NCBI RefSeq assembly: GCF_015356825.1
Contig: NZ_JAACYW010000046.1
Location: forward strand, 1 to 56,018
DNA length: 56,018 nt
Direction: 5' to 3'
Source: Catenulispora rubra
Lineage (GTDB): Bacteria > Actinomycetota > Actinomycetes > Streptomycetales > Catenulisporaceae
Shown: positions 7,944-17,823 of the stretch, piece after piece
Position numbering within the stretch: the stretch's first letter is position 1
Layout of the letters: every line of letters begins with the position of its first letter
Made by a program: the position numbers and the translations under genes
The notes under the pieces: generated by a model
What the model was told of the DNA's origin: nothing
The model's database searches: none
The model's input: only the letters and a program-made list of their open reading frames with translations

Positions 7944-8956
7944 GCCGCACGTCCCCAACCGGCGTCCCACACGCCGCCGGCGCGCGCCAGGCGGTCGCGG
8001 TACTCGATCCGCTCGGGCCAGTCCGAAGGAAAGGCCTCGATCCCGTGGCGGGCGCCCAGGAACGCGCCGGCCAGGGCGGCGATCGAGTCCGAGTCGCCGC
8101 CGGTGGCCGCGGCGCGGCCGAGGGCGCGCACCGGCTCGTCGGGATACATCAGGAAGCACAGAAGCGCGGTGGCCAGCGCTTCCTCCGCGATCCAGCCCTC
8201 GCCGGTGTAGCCGCAGGGGTCCACGGCCGGGTCCGGGTTCTCGGCCGCCTCGGCCAGCACGCCGAGGACCGTGCCGCACTCGACCCAGCCGTGCTCGATG
8301 AACTCCTCCGGGGAGTCGCGCAGCGGGACGCGCCACAGGTCGTCGCCGAGCCAGTCGCCGTGGTAGACGCGGCGCTGTTCCTGGCAGCGTTCACGCAGCG
8401 CCGGGACCAGGTCCGCCGGTGCCATGCCGCGCAGGAGCCAGCGGGTCGCGAAGGCGGTCAGGTCCGAGGCGGCCAGGGCGGTCGCGTGGCCGTGGGTCAG
8501 GGCCGCCTGGAGTTGCGCGGCGCCGGCGACGGTCGTGTCCGGGACGTGCGGCAGCAGGCCGATCGGCGTCACGCGCATGTTCGCGCCGCACCCCTTCGAG
8601 CCGCGCTGGCTCGCCTCCGGCCACGGCGCGCCGTTGCCCAGGAGGCCGCAGGCGCGCAGGCAGGTCATGCCCGGCGCGCGGTTGTTGTCCGGGGACTTGG
8701 CCCAGGCCAGGAAGTGCTCGATCAGCGAGCCGGTGAGCGGTTCGACCGCCAGGTCGGCGCCCTCGGGCTGCTCCAGCAGGGCCTCGGCGACGGCCAGCGC
8801 CATCTGCGTGTCGTCGGTGACGTAGCCGTCCTGCGAAAGGTCCGCCGGGCCGGCCGGACCGTAGAGCCGCACGATCTCCTCGAAGCGCTGGAACTCCGTG
8901 GGCTTGCCGACGCAGTCCCCGAACGCGAGCCCGAACATCGAACCGGTCGCTGTCAT
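7940..8956 (-). CDS. ADP-ribosylglycohydrolase family protein (DraG-like)
   Basis: The 338-residue protein is a full-length ADP-ribosyl-(dinitrogen reductase) hydrolase family member. The two di-magnesium motifs are present: YVTDDTQM (T47-D48-D49-T50) near the N-terminus and GGDSDSIAALAGAFLGARHG near the C-terminus. Such enzymes remove ADP-ribose from arginine, serine or nucleic-acid ends, or hydrolyse O-acetyl-ADP-ribose. No ADP-ribosyltransferase gene is seen in the window, so the substrate is unknown. It is divergent from the GNAT at 9013, with 56 bp between starts, and overlaps the small protein downstream. Confidence 0.9.
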   Translation of the reverse strand: MTATGSMFGLAFGDCVGKPTEFQRFEEIVRLYGPAGPADLSQDGYVTDDTQMALAVAEALLEQPEGADLAVEPLTGSLIEHFLAWAKSPDNNRAPGMTCLRACGLLGNGAPWPEASQRGSKGCGANMRVTPIGLLPHVPDTTVAGAAQLQAALTHGHATALAASDLTAFATRWLLRGMAPADLVPALRERCQEQRRVYHGDWLGDDLWRVPLRDSPEEFIEHGWVECGTVLGVLAEAAENPDPAVDPCGYTGEGWIAEEALATALLCFLMYPDEPVRALGRAAATGGDSDSIAALAGAFLGARHGIEAFPSDWPERIEYRDRLARAGGVWDAGWGRAA

Positions 8957-9012
8957 ATGATCCCCTCCCCGGTGGCGCGATCGTGCAAGTCTGCCAGCTA
9001 CAGTGCCGGTCT

Positions 9013-9471
9013 ATGACCGAGTCCTTGATCCTTCGTGACGCCACCGCCGCCGACCTGCCGGAGATCGTCGCCATGCTCGCCGACGACAAACTGGGCTCCA
9101 CGCGGGAGGACCCCGAGGACCTGGCGCCCTACCTCGCGGCCTTCGCCGAGTTGGAAGCCGACCCGAACCAGCGCCTGATCGTCGCCGAGCGGGACGGCAC
9201 GGCCGTCGGCACGTTCCAGCTGACCTTCATCCCCGGCGTGGCGCAGCGCGGCCTGAAGCGCGCCATGATCGAGAGCGTTCGCGTCGCCACCACGGAGCGC
9301 GGCAGCGGGCTCGGCACCGAGATGATGCAGTGGGCCATCGATCAGGCGCGGCAGGCCGGCTGTCTGCAGGTGCAGCTGACGTCGAACGCGCAGCGGCCCG
9401 ACGCGCACCGGTTCTACGAGCGGCTCGGGTTCGTTCCCTCGCACGTGGGGTTCAAGCTGAAGCTGGGCTGA
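9013..9471 (+). CDS. GNAT N-acetyltransferase
   Basis: The 152-residue protein is a compact GNAT domain. The acetyl-CoA loop appears as ATTERGSGLGTEMMQWA and the C-terminal segment as RPDAHRFYERLGFVPSHVGFK. The start at 9013 is preferred over upstream in-frame codons because the domain begins directly with SLILRDATAADLPEIVAML. Sequence style matches the small stand-alone acetyltransferases that modify amino groups of metabolites or drugs. No substrate can be assigned. Confidence 0.85.
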   Translation: MTESLILRDATAADLPEIVAMLADDKLGSTREDPEDLAPYLAAFAELEADPNQRLIVAERDGTAVGTFQLTFIPGVAQRGLKRAMIESVRVATTERGSGLGTEMMQWAIDQARQAGCLQVQLTSNAQRPDAHRFYERLGFVPSHVGFKLKLG

Positions 9472-9529
9472 TCAGCGGTCGCGCCGGCCGGGTTTTCGGC
9501 GACTGGGCTTCGCCGGCCGGCGCGGCGCG

Positions 9530-10294
9530 TCACGGACGCCAGGCCGCGGTGAAGACCACCTGGTTCCGGATGACCCGGCCGCCCTCGATGTAGCCGGGGC
9601 GAATGACGTACTGCGCCAGACCGTCGGCCGGGCAGTCACGCCACGCCTCCTGGCCGGGTCGCAGCGGCTCGCCCTGGATGATCGCGAAATCCCACGAGTG
9701 CATCGGCGCGCACGCTACCAGTCGATCTCGGATCTCGCGCATCTTCCTGACGACGTCGCTGTAGTGCTCGTTCCCGATGTTCTGGACCAGTCGTCCGTCG
9801 TCCACATCCGCGATGCCGAACAGGATCTCGACGGTCTCCGCGAGGACCGGCACGACCTCAACCGGCTCCCCGCGCTTCCGCACTCTGTTCAGGTGTTGCG
9901 TGACGATGGGCCACAGCGACGAGATCAGGGACTCCATGTCGTCCAGCGCCTCGTCCCGGCTGAAACCGACGGCCGTCGCAGCGTTCGGATTGTCGTTGCG
10001 GAAGTCGCGCTCCAGGACCTCGGTGAGGCGTTCCTGCAGGACGGTGTGCTCTTCCTCGGACTGCGCGCGTGCCTGGCGCAGGCTGAGCTCAAGGTTCTGG
10101 ATGGACTTGCGGTGGACCTCCAGCCGCTCCTCCGCGGCTGCCAGCCGGTGGATCAGCGACTGGACGTGCTCTTCGAGCCTGCGGACCCGGTTCCGCTGGT
10201 CGTCGACCGTGCCGAGGAACAGCTGGACGAGGTCGACGGCCTGTTTCTGGGCCACGCTCCAGTCGATCTGTCCGGGATATGCGGGCGAGTTCAC
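9530..10294 (-). CDS. GrpE-like coiled-coil protein, partner of the Hsp70-like gene
   Basis: The protein has 254 residues. Residues about 17-100 form a heptad-rich coiled coil (VRRLEEHVQSLIHRLAAAEERLEVHRKS). A helical middle follows, then a C-terminal beta-like end with QYVIRPGYIEGGRVIRNQVVF. That end matches the GrpE pattern in which a V..GY...GRVIR..V strand set contacts the Hsp70 ATPase. The long coiled coil is also GrpE-like. The ATG overlaps the Hsp70 stop by 4 bp, and no canonical dnaK-grpE genes are nearby. I infer a dedicated nucleotide-exchange factor for the adjacent Hsp70-like protein. Overall similarity to GrpE is weak and needs structural support. Confidence 0.6.
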   Translation of the reverse strand: MNSPAYPGQIDWSVAQKQAVDLVQLFLGTVDDQRNRVRRLEEHVQSLIHRLAAAEERLEVHRKSIQNLELSLRQARAQSEEEHTVLQERLTEVLERDFRNDNPNAATAVGFSRDEALDDMESLISSLWPIVTQHLNRVRKRGEPVEVVPVLAETVEILFGIADVDDGRLVQNIGNEHYSDVVRKMREIRDRLVACAPMHSWDFAIIQGEPLRPGQEAWRDCPADGLAQYVIRPGYIEGGRVIRNQVVFTAAWRP

Positions 10295-12009
10295 AGCCGG
10301 TCCTCCTCGACGAAGTCAATGAACAGGCGCTCTTCCTCACCGGTCCGGGGATCGCGCGCCACGGTCTCCACCTCGGTCCCCCCGAAGACCATGTAGATCT
10401 CGATCATCCGTTCCGCGGGCGGCAGATCGAGGGTCTTCGACATGTCGATCTCGATCACCCCCAGCTCCCGGCACCCCTCGTCGGTGACGTACCGCGGGGT
10501 CTTCTCCTCGGTCACGACGACCTTGAGCCCCATCGAGCGCTGGCCGGCCAGGATCGGGTACGCCCGCACCGGCACCCTGGTCCCCGGCTCGACGGCGTCG
10601 CCGGCCCGCACGAACGTCTTGAACCGTACGGAGCACAGCTCCTGGCCGTCGTACTGCGTGATCAGCGTCGAGTCCGGGTCGATACCGCGTTCGAAGGGTT
10701 CCGCGAAGGAGATGCCGTAGGTGAGCTTCGTGGTCCGGCCACGGATGAGGGTCGGGTCGTTGGCGTAGAACACGGCGCCCAGCAGGATCGCCGCCGCGGG
10801 TGTGGTCGGTACGACGACCTGCATCCGCTTGCTGTCGAACGCCTTTCTCAGCTGCTCCTGGAGGTACCGCGACTGCGCGAAGCCACCGACCAGGAGGATC
10901 TGGCCGACCGACTTCGGGCCCACGGTCTTCAGCTGCTCGTGCACCAGCTCCAGCAGCGGATTGATGGTGTGGTCGAAGGCCTGCTTGACCTCCTTGGGCG
11001 TGAGCACGAACTGGTCGTCCACGCCGTCCTGCGCCTTGGCCAGCCTGGCGCGTGCGCCGTCGGCCGCCGAGATGACCTTCAGCATCGGCGAGGAGATGTC
11101 CAGCACGACGGGATAGGTCTGCTCCGGGTCGAACGTCCGCTTGGCCAGCTCCCACTGCGCCGACACCTTGTGCAGCAGTTCCGGCGAGTTCTTCACGATC
11201 GCCGACAGCACCTCGGGTCCGATGCGGTCGGCCAGGATCCGGTCGACGAGGTACGCGTCGGAGTACGTGGCACCGTGCTTGCCTCCGGTGGAGAGCCCGA
11301 TCTCGGTCAGGCCGTCGGCCGCCACCTCGTACGCGGTCAGGTCCACCGTGCCCCCGCCGGCGTCGACCACCATGAACCGGCTGCCCGGCTCGTTCAGCTT
11401 CGCCTCGCTGGCCTGGCGCGCGTACAGGGCGGCGACTTCGGGCTCCACCGCGATCAGTAGCCGCTCCGGCGACCCTGGCAGGCCAGCCTGTTCGGCGCAG
11501 GCCCGCATCAGACGCCGTTCCTGGTCCCGCCAGATCGCCGGCACCGTCAGGCACCACAGGATCTCGTCGGCGCGCACGTTGGACCGTGTGAGGACTTCGG
11601 TCAGCGCATGCTCGCAGAACGCCTTGAGGTACTGCGTGACCAGGAAATCCGGCGGGTACCCGGGCGTCTGGGCCCCGGACGTCGGACGGTCGGGCCGGGA
11701 CTCCGCCCGGGCCGCGAGCGCCGATTCGCGCAGCAGGCCCATCTTGAACCGCACGTGGTACGTGTTCAGGGAGTCCCGCTCCTGCATGTGGCGGTTGTGG
11801 GCGCGGTAGCCCCAGTCGGCGACCTCGCCGACCTCGTCGAGCAGCAGTGCGGTCAGGTTCTTGTGATACGGCACCGCGGCGCCCGGCCACGAGTCGTAGA
11901 GCTGGATCGCTTCCGGGACGAGCGGACGGTCGCGACGCTTGTAGGCCCACGCGAACCCGGTCGCGTAAGTGCCGAAATCGATCGCCGCGACGACGCGGAC
12001 CGTGGACAT
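10291..12009 (-). CDS. Hsp70/HSPA12-like chaperone ATPase
   Basis: The 572-residue protein has an actin-type ATPase domain. Phosphate-1 is AIDFGTYATGFAW (D11), phosphate-2 is VVDAGGGTVDLTAYEV, and the adenosine motif is ILLVGGFAQSRYLQEQL. The DFGTYATGFAW version is characteristic of the HSPA12 branch, not of DnaK. The C-terminal 140 residues are beta-rich, like a substrate-binding domain, but a helical lid seems missing. The gene overlaps the GrpE-like gene and starts 6 bp after the DA1-like peptidase stop. It is the chaperone of a six-gene signalling operon, and its client may be one of the encoded proteins. Confidence 0.88.
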   Translation of the reverse strand: MSTVRVVAAIDFGTYATGFAWAYKRRDRPLVPEAIQLYDSWPGAAVPYHKNLTALLLDEVGEVADWGYRAHNRHMQERDSLNTYHVRFKMGLLRESALAARAESRPDRPTSGAQTPGYPPDFLVTQYLKAFCEHALTEVLTRSNVRADEILWCLTVPAIWRDQERRLMRACAEQAGLPGSPERLLIAVEPEVAALYARQASEAKLNEPGSRFMVVDAGGGTVDLTAYEVAADGLTEIGLSTGGKHGATYSDAYLVDRILADRIGPEVLSAIVKNSPELLHKVSAQWELAKRTFDPEQTYPVVLDISSPMLKVISAADGARARLAKAQDGVDDQFVLTPKEVKQAFDHTINPLLELVHEQLKTVGPKSVGQILLVGGFAQSRYLQEQLRKAFDSKRMQVVVPTTPAAAILLGAVFYANDPTLIRGRTTKLTYGISFAEPFERGIDPDSTLITQYDGQELCSVRFKTFVRAGDAVEPGTRVPVRAYPILAGQRSMGLKVVVTEEKTPRYVTDEGCRELGVIEIDMSKTLDLPPAERMIEIYMVFGGTEVETVARDPRTGEEERLFIDFVEEDRL

Positions 12010-12015
12010 CGGATC

Positions 12016-12737
<722 letters not shown>

Positions 12738-12741
<4 letters not shown>

Positions 12742-13658
12742 CGCGCGGGCGGGAGGGGTCCGAGGCGGAGGTGCTGGCGCCAGTACCGGGTCCAGGTGCC
12801 GGCCGTGGGACGGTCGGCGGGGCCGCCCTCCAACGCCGCCCGCAGCAGTCCGACCCCTTCCGGGTCCAGCATGCCGACCGAGGCGTCGACGTCGCGGTTC
12901 GACGCGCCGCCGCGTCCCGGCGCCAGGCAGCGCAGGATGAACAGGCCGAGCTTGTACCGGTCGGTCTCCAGGCTCTGGTGGCGCAGGCCGCCGCTGTCGT
13001 CCTCGTGCTCCGGCGGGTCCCAGTCCGGGGTGTTCTGCTGCCGCACGCCGCCGGTGGCGCCGTTGGGGCGGGCCGCGTCGCAGTCGACGAGGAAGACGTC
13101 CGGCTGCGGGTCGGTCTGGTACAGGATGTTGCGGACCGACAGGTCGCCGTAGACCAGGCTCTCATAGTGCAGCGCGGCGACGATGAACGAGAGCCGCTCG
13201 CAGATCAGCATGCGGCTTCTGACGTCGTGGTCGGCCGGCACGTCGATACCGCGCAGCCGGGCCACGTCGGCGGCGAACAGCAGGTGCTGGATGTCGCGGG
13301 GTTTGATCGTCGCCGAGCCGTCCGGCAGGTTGATCTTCTGCATGAAGCCCGGCGGTATCAGCGGCATCAGGACCCCGATGGCCTCGTTCGCAGCTCCCGG
13401 CGCCCCCGACCGGTCGTCGAACACCACCCGGGTCGGCCAGGCGGTCATGCCCTTGATGTCCTCGCTGCGCTTGGCCTGGCGCCGGATCTGGATGAGCTGG
13501 CGCAGCGGCGCGGCCGGCACGCCGGTGTTGAACTCCTTGAAGACCACGGAGGGGCGGTCCTTGAGGCGGTGGATGCGGCCGTTCGCGCCTTTGTTGATCT
13601 CTTCGAGCGGGCCGAGCTGGGACCAGGCCACGTCGAAGGGGAGCTGGGTCTCAGCCAT
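12738..13658 (-). CDS. protein kinase of a TerY-P-like triad
   Basis: The 306-residue protein has a eukaryote-like/TerY-P-type kinase domain. It shows a glycine loop (INKGANGRI), a probable ATP lysine in VVFKEF, the catalytic loop LVYGDLSVRNIL (YGD replacing HRD, with the N preserved), and metal-binding VDCDAA in place of DFG. PPEHEDD fits the APE region. No transmembrane or sensor domain is visible, so it is cytosolic. Its start overlaps the PP2C stop by 8 bp, and its stop overlaps the DA1-like start by 4 bp. Kinase, PP2C and VWA genes together form the triad known from tellurite-resistance-type (TerY-P) systems. Confidence 0.85.
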
Positions 13659-14823
13659 CGGCGGTGGCCCCTTCGGGGTGGTCGGGATGTCCGGCTTGCG
13701 CGGTGTGGCCAGCGTGCTCGGCGTGCTCGGGCCGGTCGGAGTGCCCGGCGACGTCCGCCGCGGCTTCTCGCGGCGTGGACTCCGCAGCTTGCGGTTCCGG
13801 CGCCCCGTTCGCGAACACGCCGCCGTCCGCCCAGATGCCGACCACGGTGCGGTCGTCGTCGAAGCCCTTGCGCCCGAAGCCGATCTGCGCGGTGAACTGG
13901 TGTTGGAGCGGCGGCCGGGCCCAGGCCTGCCCGAGGGTGAGGGCGACGTCGTCTTCGGCGTCGTCGAGCGGGTCCCCGACGCCGTCGCTCATCACCAGCA
14001 GCGTGCAGTCCGGCGGGAGGATCTCGGTGGTCACCGGGTGGGTTCCACGTTCGACCGGCAGCAGCGGAAGCGCGAGGACCTTCGAGGTCGCGAGCCCGTC
14101 GGCGCCCAGCGGCTTGGGACCGGCGAGCCTGCGCCAACGGCCCTCGGCACTGAGTGCCCAGACGGGGGAGTCGCCCTGGCTGGCGACCGTCACCTTCCAG
14201 CCGTCCTGAACCGAGGGCGCGGTGTGGCAGATCGCGAAGGTGGCGGTCGAAGCCATCTCGCTGGCGACCTCGCGCGCGGAGGGCACGGTTCCCTGCATGC
14301 TCCGGCTCCGCTGTCCGTGCTTGACGATCATGATCGCCAGCTGCTCGAACACGCTCCACCAATCCAGGTCCGACGGCTCGGTGGGGTTGGTGTCGGTGTC
14401 GGTGTCGGTGTCGGTGTTGGAGTCGGTGTTGGAGTCGGTGTTGGAGTCGGAGTTCGGGGCGGAGGCCAGCAGTTCGCGGATCAGCTCGGGGCCGTGTCGG
14501 CTGACCAGCGCGGCCGCCTCCTGCGACTTCGGGCCGTTGCCCACACCGTCGGCCACGACCGCGATGAACCACTGGCCGTCCTCGCTGAGCGCCGCGCCGT
14601 ACGAGTCCTGCCTGGGCCTGCCGTCGTAGCGGTGATGCAGGCCCCGCACGCTCGCCGCGCGGATCGCCAGACCGCCGGCCGTGCCACCGTCGGAGACGCT
14701 GTCCGGCCACTCCGGGAAGAACGGCAGGCTCGAACGCACCTGCCGGAACGCCTGACCGGGCTCCCCGATGGAGAACTCGAACCGTCCCTCGGGCTGCCAG
14801 CCCGGTTCGATGTCCGCGGCCAT
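13651..14823 (-). CDS. PP2C-family protein phosphatase
   Basis: The 390-residue protein carries the PP2C metal motifs in order: RPRQDSYG, AVVADGVGNG, MASTATFAI, LLVMSDGVGDPL and FDDDRTVVGIW. It should remove phosphate from Ser/Thr residues, most simply on targets of the neighbouring kinase. After the second motif there is a low-complexity S/D/N/T linker built from ten 6-bp units. The C-terminal 60 residues are His/Ala/Glu-rich low complexity. The start lies 1 bp after the VWA stop. No membrane segment is seen. Confidence 0.9.
   Translation of the reverse strand: MAADIEPGWQPEGRFEFSIGEPGQAFRQVRSSLPFFPEWPDSVSDGGTAGGLAIRAASVRGLHHRYDGRPRQDSYGAALSEDGQWFIAVVADGVGNGPKSQEAAALVSRHGPELIRELLASAPNSDSNTDSNTDSNTDTDTDTDTNPTEPSDLDWWSVFEQLAIMIVKHGQRSRSMQGTVPSAREVASEMASTATFAICHTAPSVQDGWKVTVASQGDSPVWALSAEGRWRRLAGPKPLGADGLATSKVLALPLLPVERGTHPVTTEILPPDCTLLVMSDGVGDPLDDAEDDVALTLGQAWARPPLQHQFTAQIGFGRKGFDDDRTVVGIWADGGVFANGAPEPQAAESTPREAAADVAGHSDRPEHAEHAGHTAQAGHPDHPEGATADG
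14391..14450. repeat. ten 6-bp units inside the PP2C gene
   Basis: Four TGTCGG units are followed by alternating TGTTGG and AGTCGG. On the minus strand they encode an Asp/Thr/Ser/Asn linker inside the phosphatase domain. The array keeps the reading frame. Confidence 0.95.
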
Positions 14824-14824
14824 G

Positions 14825-15556
14825 TCAGTCCAGGTAGTCGTCGTCGATGACGACGGCTTCCGCCGGCCCGACCGCGGTCAGCTGTCCGCCGCTCCCGCTC
14901 CCAGAGACCGGCGGCAGTGTGAAGGCCCCACTGGTGCCGGAGGACAAGGCGGACATGACCAGGATCTCCGCCATGTGCTTGATCGCCTCAGCGGCCTTAC
15001 TCCCACTGGACATCATGTAGCAGCGGCTCTTGCCGATCGGCTGGACCAGGTGCTCCATGGTCGCCTGGTCCGCATCCTCCACCCCGAAGGGGACCACGAT
15101 CGGGTGGTTCTTGTTGCCGACGCCCGTGGCCTTGTCGTAGGTGATGAGCTCGGCGAACTTCGTCTCCCAACCCGTGTCGGTCGGTTGGCCGTCGCTGAGG
15201 AAGAACACCGCCGGCCGGAACACCCGGAAGGGGTCCGTCTGCAGCTGGCTGACGTCCTTGTCGATCTGGGTGCGCAGGAACTCGAAGCAGGCACCGAAAT
15301 CCGTTCCGCCCTCGACCGTCAGTGTCGGCAGCGGCCCGACGAACGTCGACATGTCGCACAGGGGGACGATCGACTTGGCGTCGTCGGAGAAGCTCACGAG
15401 GCTGAACCTGAGCTTGTCGTTGACGACCGGGTTCACCGCCAGGGTGTTCGCGACTTCCTGGAAAACCTTGTTGGCCGCCTCGATCTTGTCACCGGACATC
15501 GAATAGGAGACGTCGACGACGGCGTAGAACGGGATGAGCGGTCTCTGGTTGGCCAT
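14825..15556 (-). CDS. TerY-like von Willebrand factor A protein
   Basis: The 243-residue single-domain VWA protein has a complete metal-ion-dependent adhesion site: VVDVSYSMSGDK (DxSxS), the threonine in GGTDFGACF, and the aspartate in FLSDGQPTDT. TerY proteins have this layout. The ATG at 15556 is chosen over an upstream in-frame ATG because MANQRPLIPFYAVVDVSYS begins the domain and CGGAGCGAAG sits just upstream as ribosome binding site. It is the first gene of the six-gene operon and probably acts as a metal-dependent scaffold for the kinase and phosphatase. Confidence 0.9.
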   Translation of the reverse strand: MANQRPLIPFYAVVDVSYSMSGDKIEAANKVFQEVANTLAVNPVVNDKLRFSLVSFSDDAKSIVPLCDMSTFVGPLPTLTVEGGTDFGACFEFLRTQIDKDVSQLQTDPFRVFRPAVFFLSDGQPTDTGWETKFAELITYDKATGVGNKNHPIVVPFGVEDADQATMEHLVQPIGKSRCYMMSSGSKAAEAIKHMAEILVMSALSSGTSGAFTLPPVSGSGSGGQLTAVGPAEAVVIDDDYLD

Positions 15557-15557
15557 G

Positions 15558-15659
15558 CTTCGCTCCGGATGAGTCGGTACCGCCGTGGGGCGCGGCCTGT
15601 GGTGGCGGAGGCTGCGCTTGGTTGTCGGGGTACTGACGGACGGCACATCCGGAGCGAAG
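15558..15659 (-). promoter_or_regulatory. 14-bp inverted repeat able to hide the ribosome binding site of the VWA gene
   Basis: CTTCGCTCCGGATG (15558-15571) and CATCCGGAGCGAAG (15646-15659) are perfect complements separated by 74 bp. On the minus strand the copy next to the gene contains the GGAG ribosome binding site, 1 base before the ATG at 15556. In an mRNA that starts upstream of 15659, the two arms could pair and hide that site. Alternatively they may be two operator half-sites flanking a promoter. Confidence 0.6.
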
Positions 15660-15669
15660 TCGGTCAGGC

Positions 15670-15711
15670 GAGGAGCTACATCCGAGGAACTACATCCCAG
15701 GAGCTACATCC
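15670..15711. repeat. three 14-bp direct repeats
   Basis: GAGGAGCTACATCC, GAGGAACTACATCC and CAGGAGCTACATCC follow each other without spacers between the M3 peptidase 3' end and the VWA operon leader. A regulator site or a slipped filler are both possible. Confidence 0.85.
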
Positions 15712-15724
15712 GAGTGGAGCCGTC

Positions 15725-17773
15725 TCAGCCGGCGAGCCCCCGGGCCCGCAGCATCGGCTCCACCTCCGGCGCGCGCCCCCGGAACTCCGCGAACGCCGCC
15801 ATCAGGTCCACACTCCCGCCGCGCGAGAGCACCGCGCGCCGGAACGCCTCGCCGCTGTCGCGGATCGAGCGCCCCTGCTCCACGCCCTCCTTGAACCAGT
15901 CGACCGTGTCCTTGTCCAGGACCTCGCTCCACAAGTACGAGTAGTAGCCGGCGCAGTAGTCGTTGCCCCAGATGTGCGCGAAGTAGCTGCTCCGGTACCG
16001 CGACGGGATCTCCGGCACCAGCAGCCCGTACCGCGTGAGCGCCGCAGCCTCGAACTCCTTGGCGTCTGACACCTTGGTGTCGCCGGGGTCCGCGCCGGCC
16101 GGCAGCGTGTGCCAGGCCCAGTCCAGCATCACCGCGCCGAGGATCTCCACGGTCGCGAAGCCCTGCCCGAACTTCTCCGCCTCGGCCATCCGCTCCAGCA
16201 GGTCCGCCGGTACCGGCTCGCCGGTGCGGTGGTGCTTGGCGTAGTTGGCGAGCACCTCCGGCCATTCCGCCCACATCTCGTTCACCTGCGAGGGGTACTC
16301 GACGAAGTCGCGCGGCGTGTTCGTTCCGGAGAACGTCGGATGCTCCACGTCGGAGAACAGGCCGTGCAGCGTGTGCCCGAACTCGTGGAACAGCGTGCGG
16401 ACCTCGTCCCAGGTCAGCAGTGTGGGCTCGCCGGCCGGCGGCTTGGCCACGTTCAGGTTGTTCACCACCACCGGCGCCTGCCCGAGCAGCCGCGACTGGT
16501 CGACGTAGTTCGTCATCCACGCCCCGCCGCGCTTGGAGCCCCGGGCGTAGAAGTCGCCGAGGAACAGCCCGATCCCGGAGCCGTCGGCGTCGAAGACCTC
16601 CCAGATCCGCACGTCCGGGTGGTACGCGACCAGGTCCGGACGCGCCTCGAAGGTGATCCCGTAGACCAGCTCCGCGGCGTGGAACACGCCGTTGACCAGC
16701 ACGCTGTCCAGCTCCAGGTACGGCCGCAGGGCCTCGGAGTCGACGTCGTACTCGGCCCGGCGCACCTTCTCCGAGTAGTACGTCCAGTCCCACGCCTCAA
16801 GGCTCTGCCCGGCCGGCAGGTGCGCCCGCAGCGCCTCGGCCTCCTTGGCCGCGTTGGCCACGGCGGTCGGGATCAGCCGCGCCATCAGGTCCTCGACGGC
16901 CGCGGTGGTCTTGGCCGTCCGCTCCTGGACCGCGTACTCGGCGTACGACCCGAAGCCCAGCAGCGCCGCACGCTCGGCCCGCAGCTTCGCGATCCGCACC
17001 GCGATCGGCCCGTTGGCCTCCCAGGCCCGCTCCAGCGACGCCTCCAGCAGCGCGCGCCGCGCCTCCCGGTCGTCCAGCGAGGCCAGCTGCGTCTGGTTCG
17101 AGAAGTTCTTCAGCGAGATGACGTACTTGCCGGGCAGCCCGACCGCCTCGCCGTTCTCCTTCGCCGCCGCGACCGCGTCCGCCGAAAGGCCCGACAGCTG
17201 CTCGGCCGAGTCGAACACCTGCTGTCCGGCCTTGTTCGCCGCCAGCAGGTTCCGGTCGAAGTCCGTGGACAGCGCCGCCAGCTTCTCGTTGAGCTCCTTG
17301 AGCCGGTCCTTGTCGGACGGCGAGAGCTTCGCGCCGCCCCGGACGAAGTTGCGGTGGATCTTCTCCAGCAGGTGCAGCTCGACGTCGGTCAGGCCCAGGC
17401 TCGCACGGCGCTCGTAGAGGTCGTCGATCCGCGCGAACAACGCCGCGTCCAGATTGATCGTGTCCATGTGCGCCGCCCAGCGCGGGCTGATCTCCTGCTC
17501 GACCGCCTGCAGGGCGTCGGAGGTGTCGGAGGAGGTCTGCGGGAAGAACACCGCCTGGACCCGGTGCAGCAGCGTGCCGGAGCGCTCCATGGCGACGATC
17601 GTGTTCTCGAACGTCGCCGGCTCCGGGTTCTCGGCGATCGTCTTGATCTCGGCCAGGTGCTCGGCGAAGCCCGCGTCGAACGCCGGGAGGTAGTGCTCCT
17701 CCCGGATGTCCGCGAACGGCGGCAGCTCGTAGGGCAGCGTGCTGGCGAGGAAAAGCGGATTCTCGGTGGTCAC
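15725..17773 (-). CDS. M3 family metallopeptidase (Dcp/oligopeptidase A type)
   Basis: The 682-residue protein is a full-length cytosolic M3 peptidase that trims short peptides. The zinc site is LFHEFGHTLHGLFSD (HExxH), followed by the typical SGTNTPRDFVEYPSQVNEMW with the third ligand glutamate. A GNDYCAGYYSYLWSEVLDKD segment near the C-terminus is also diagnostic. The GTG at 17773 is chosen because of the GGGAGC site just upstream and the family-typical start TTENPLFLASTLPY. A longer overlapping frame joined to the Lrp gene region is a read-through artefact. Confidence 0.93.
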   Translation of the reverse strand: MTTENPLFLASTLPYELPPFADIREEHYLPAFDAGFAEHLAEIKTIAENPEPATFENTIVAMERSGTLLHRVQAVFFPQTSSDTSDALQAVEQEISPRWAAHMDTINLDAALFARIDDLYERRASLGLTDVELHLLEKIHRNFVRGGAKLSPSDKDRLKELNEKLAALSTDFDRNLLAANKAGQQVFDSAEQLSGLSADAVAAAKENGEAVGLPGKYVISLKNFSNQTQLASLDDREARRALLEASLERAWEANGPIAVRIAKLRAERAALLGFGSYAEYAVQERTAKTTAAVEDLMARLIPTAVANAAKEAEALRAHLPAGQSLEAWDWTYYSEKVRRAEYDVDSEALRPYLELDSVLVNGVFHAAELVYGITFEARPDLVAYHPDVRIWEVFDADGSGIGLFLGDFYARGSKRGGAWMTNYVDQSRLLGQAPVVVNNLNVAKPPAGEPTLLTWDEVRTLFHEFGHTLHGLFSDVEHPTFSGTNTPRDFVEYPSQVNEMWAEWPEVLANYAKHHRTGEPVPADLLERMAEAEKFGQGFATVEILGAVMLDWAWHTLPAGADPGDTKVSDAKEFEAAALTRYGLLVPEIPSRYRSSYFAHIWGNDYCAGYYSYLWSEVLDKDTVDWFKEGVEQGRSIRDSGEAFRRAVLSRGGSVDLMAAFAEFRGRAPEVEPMLRARGLAG

Positions 17774-17823
17774 GCTCCCGACTCTAACGCTCGATCGGTA
17801 GTGGCTCGAAAGCGGTTTGGTCG

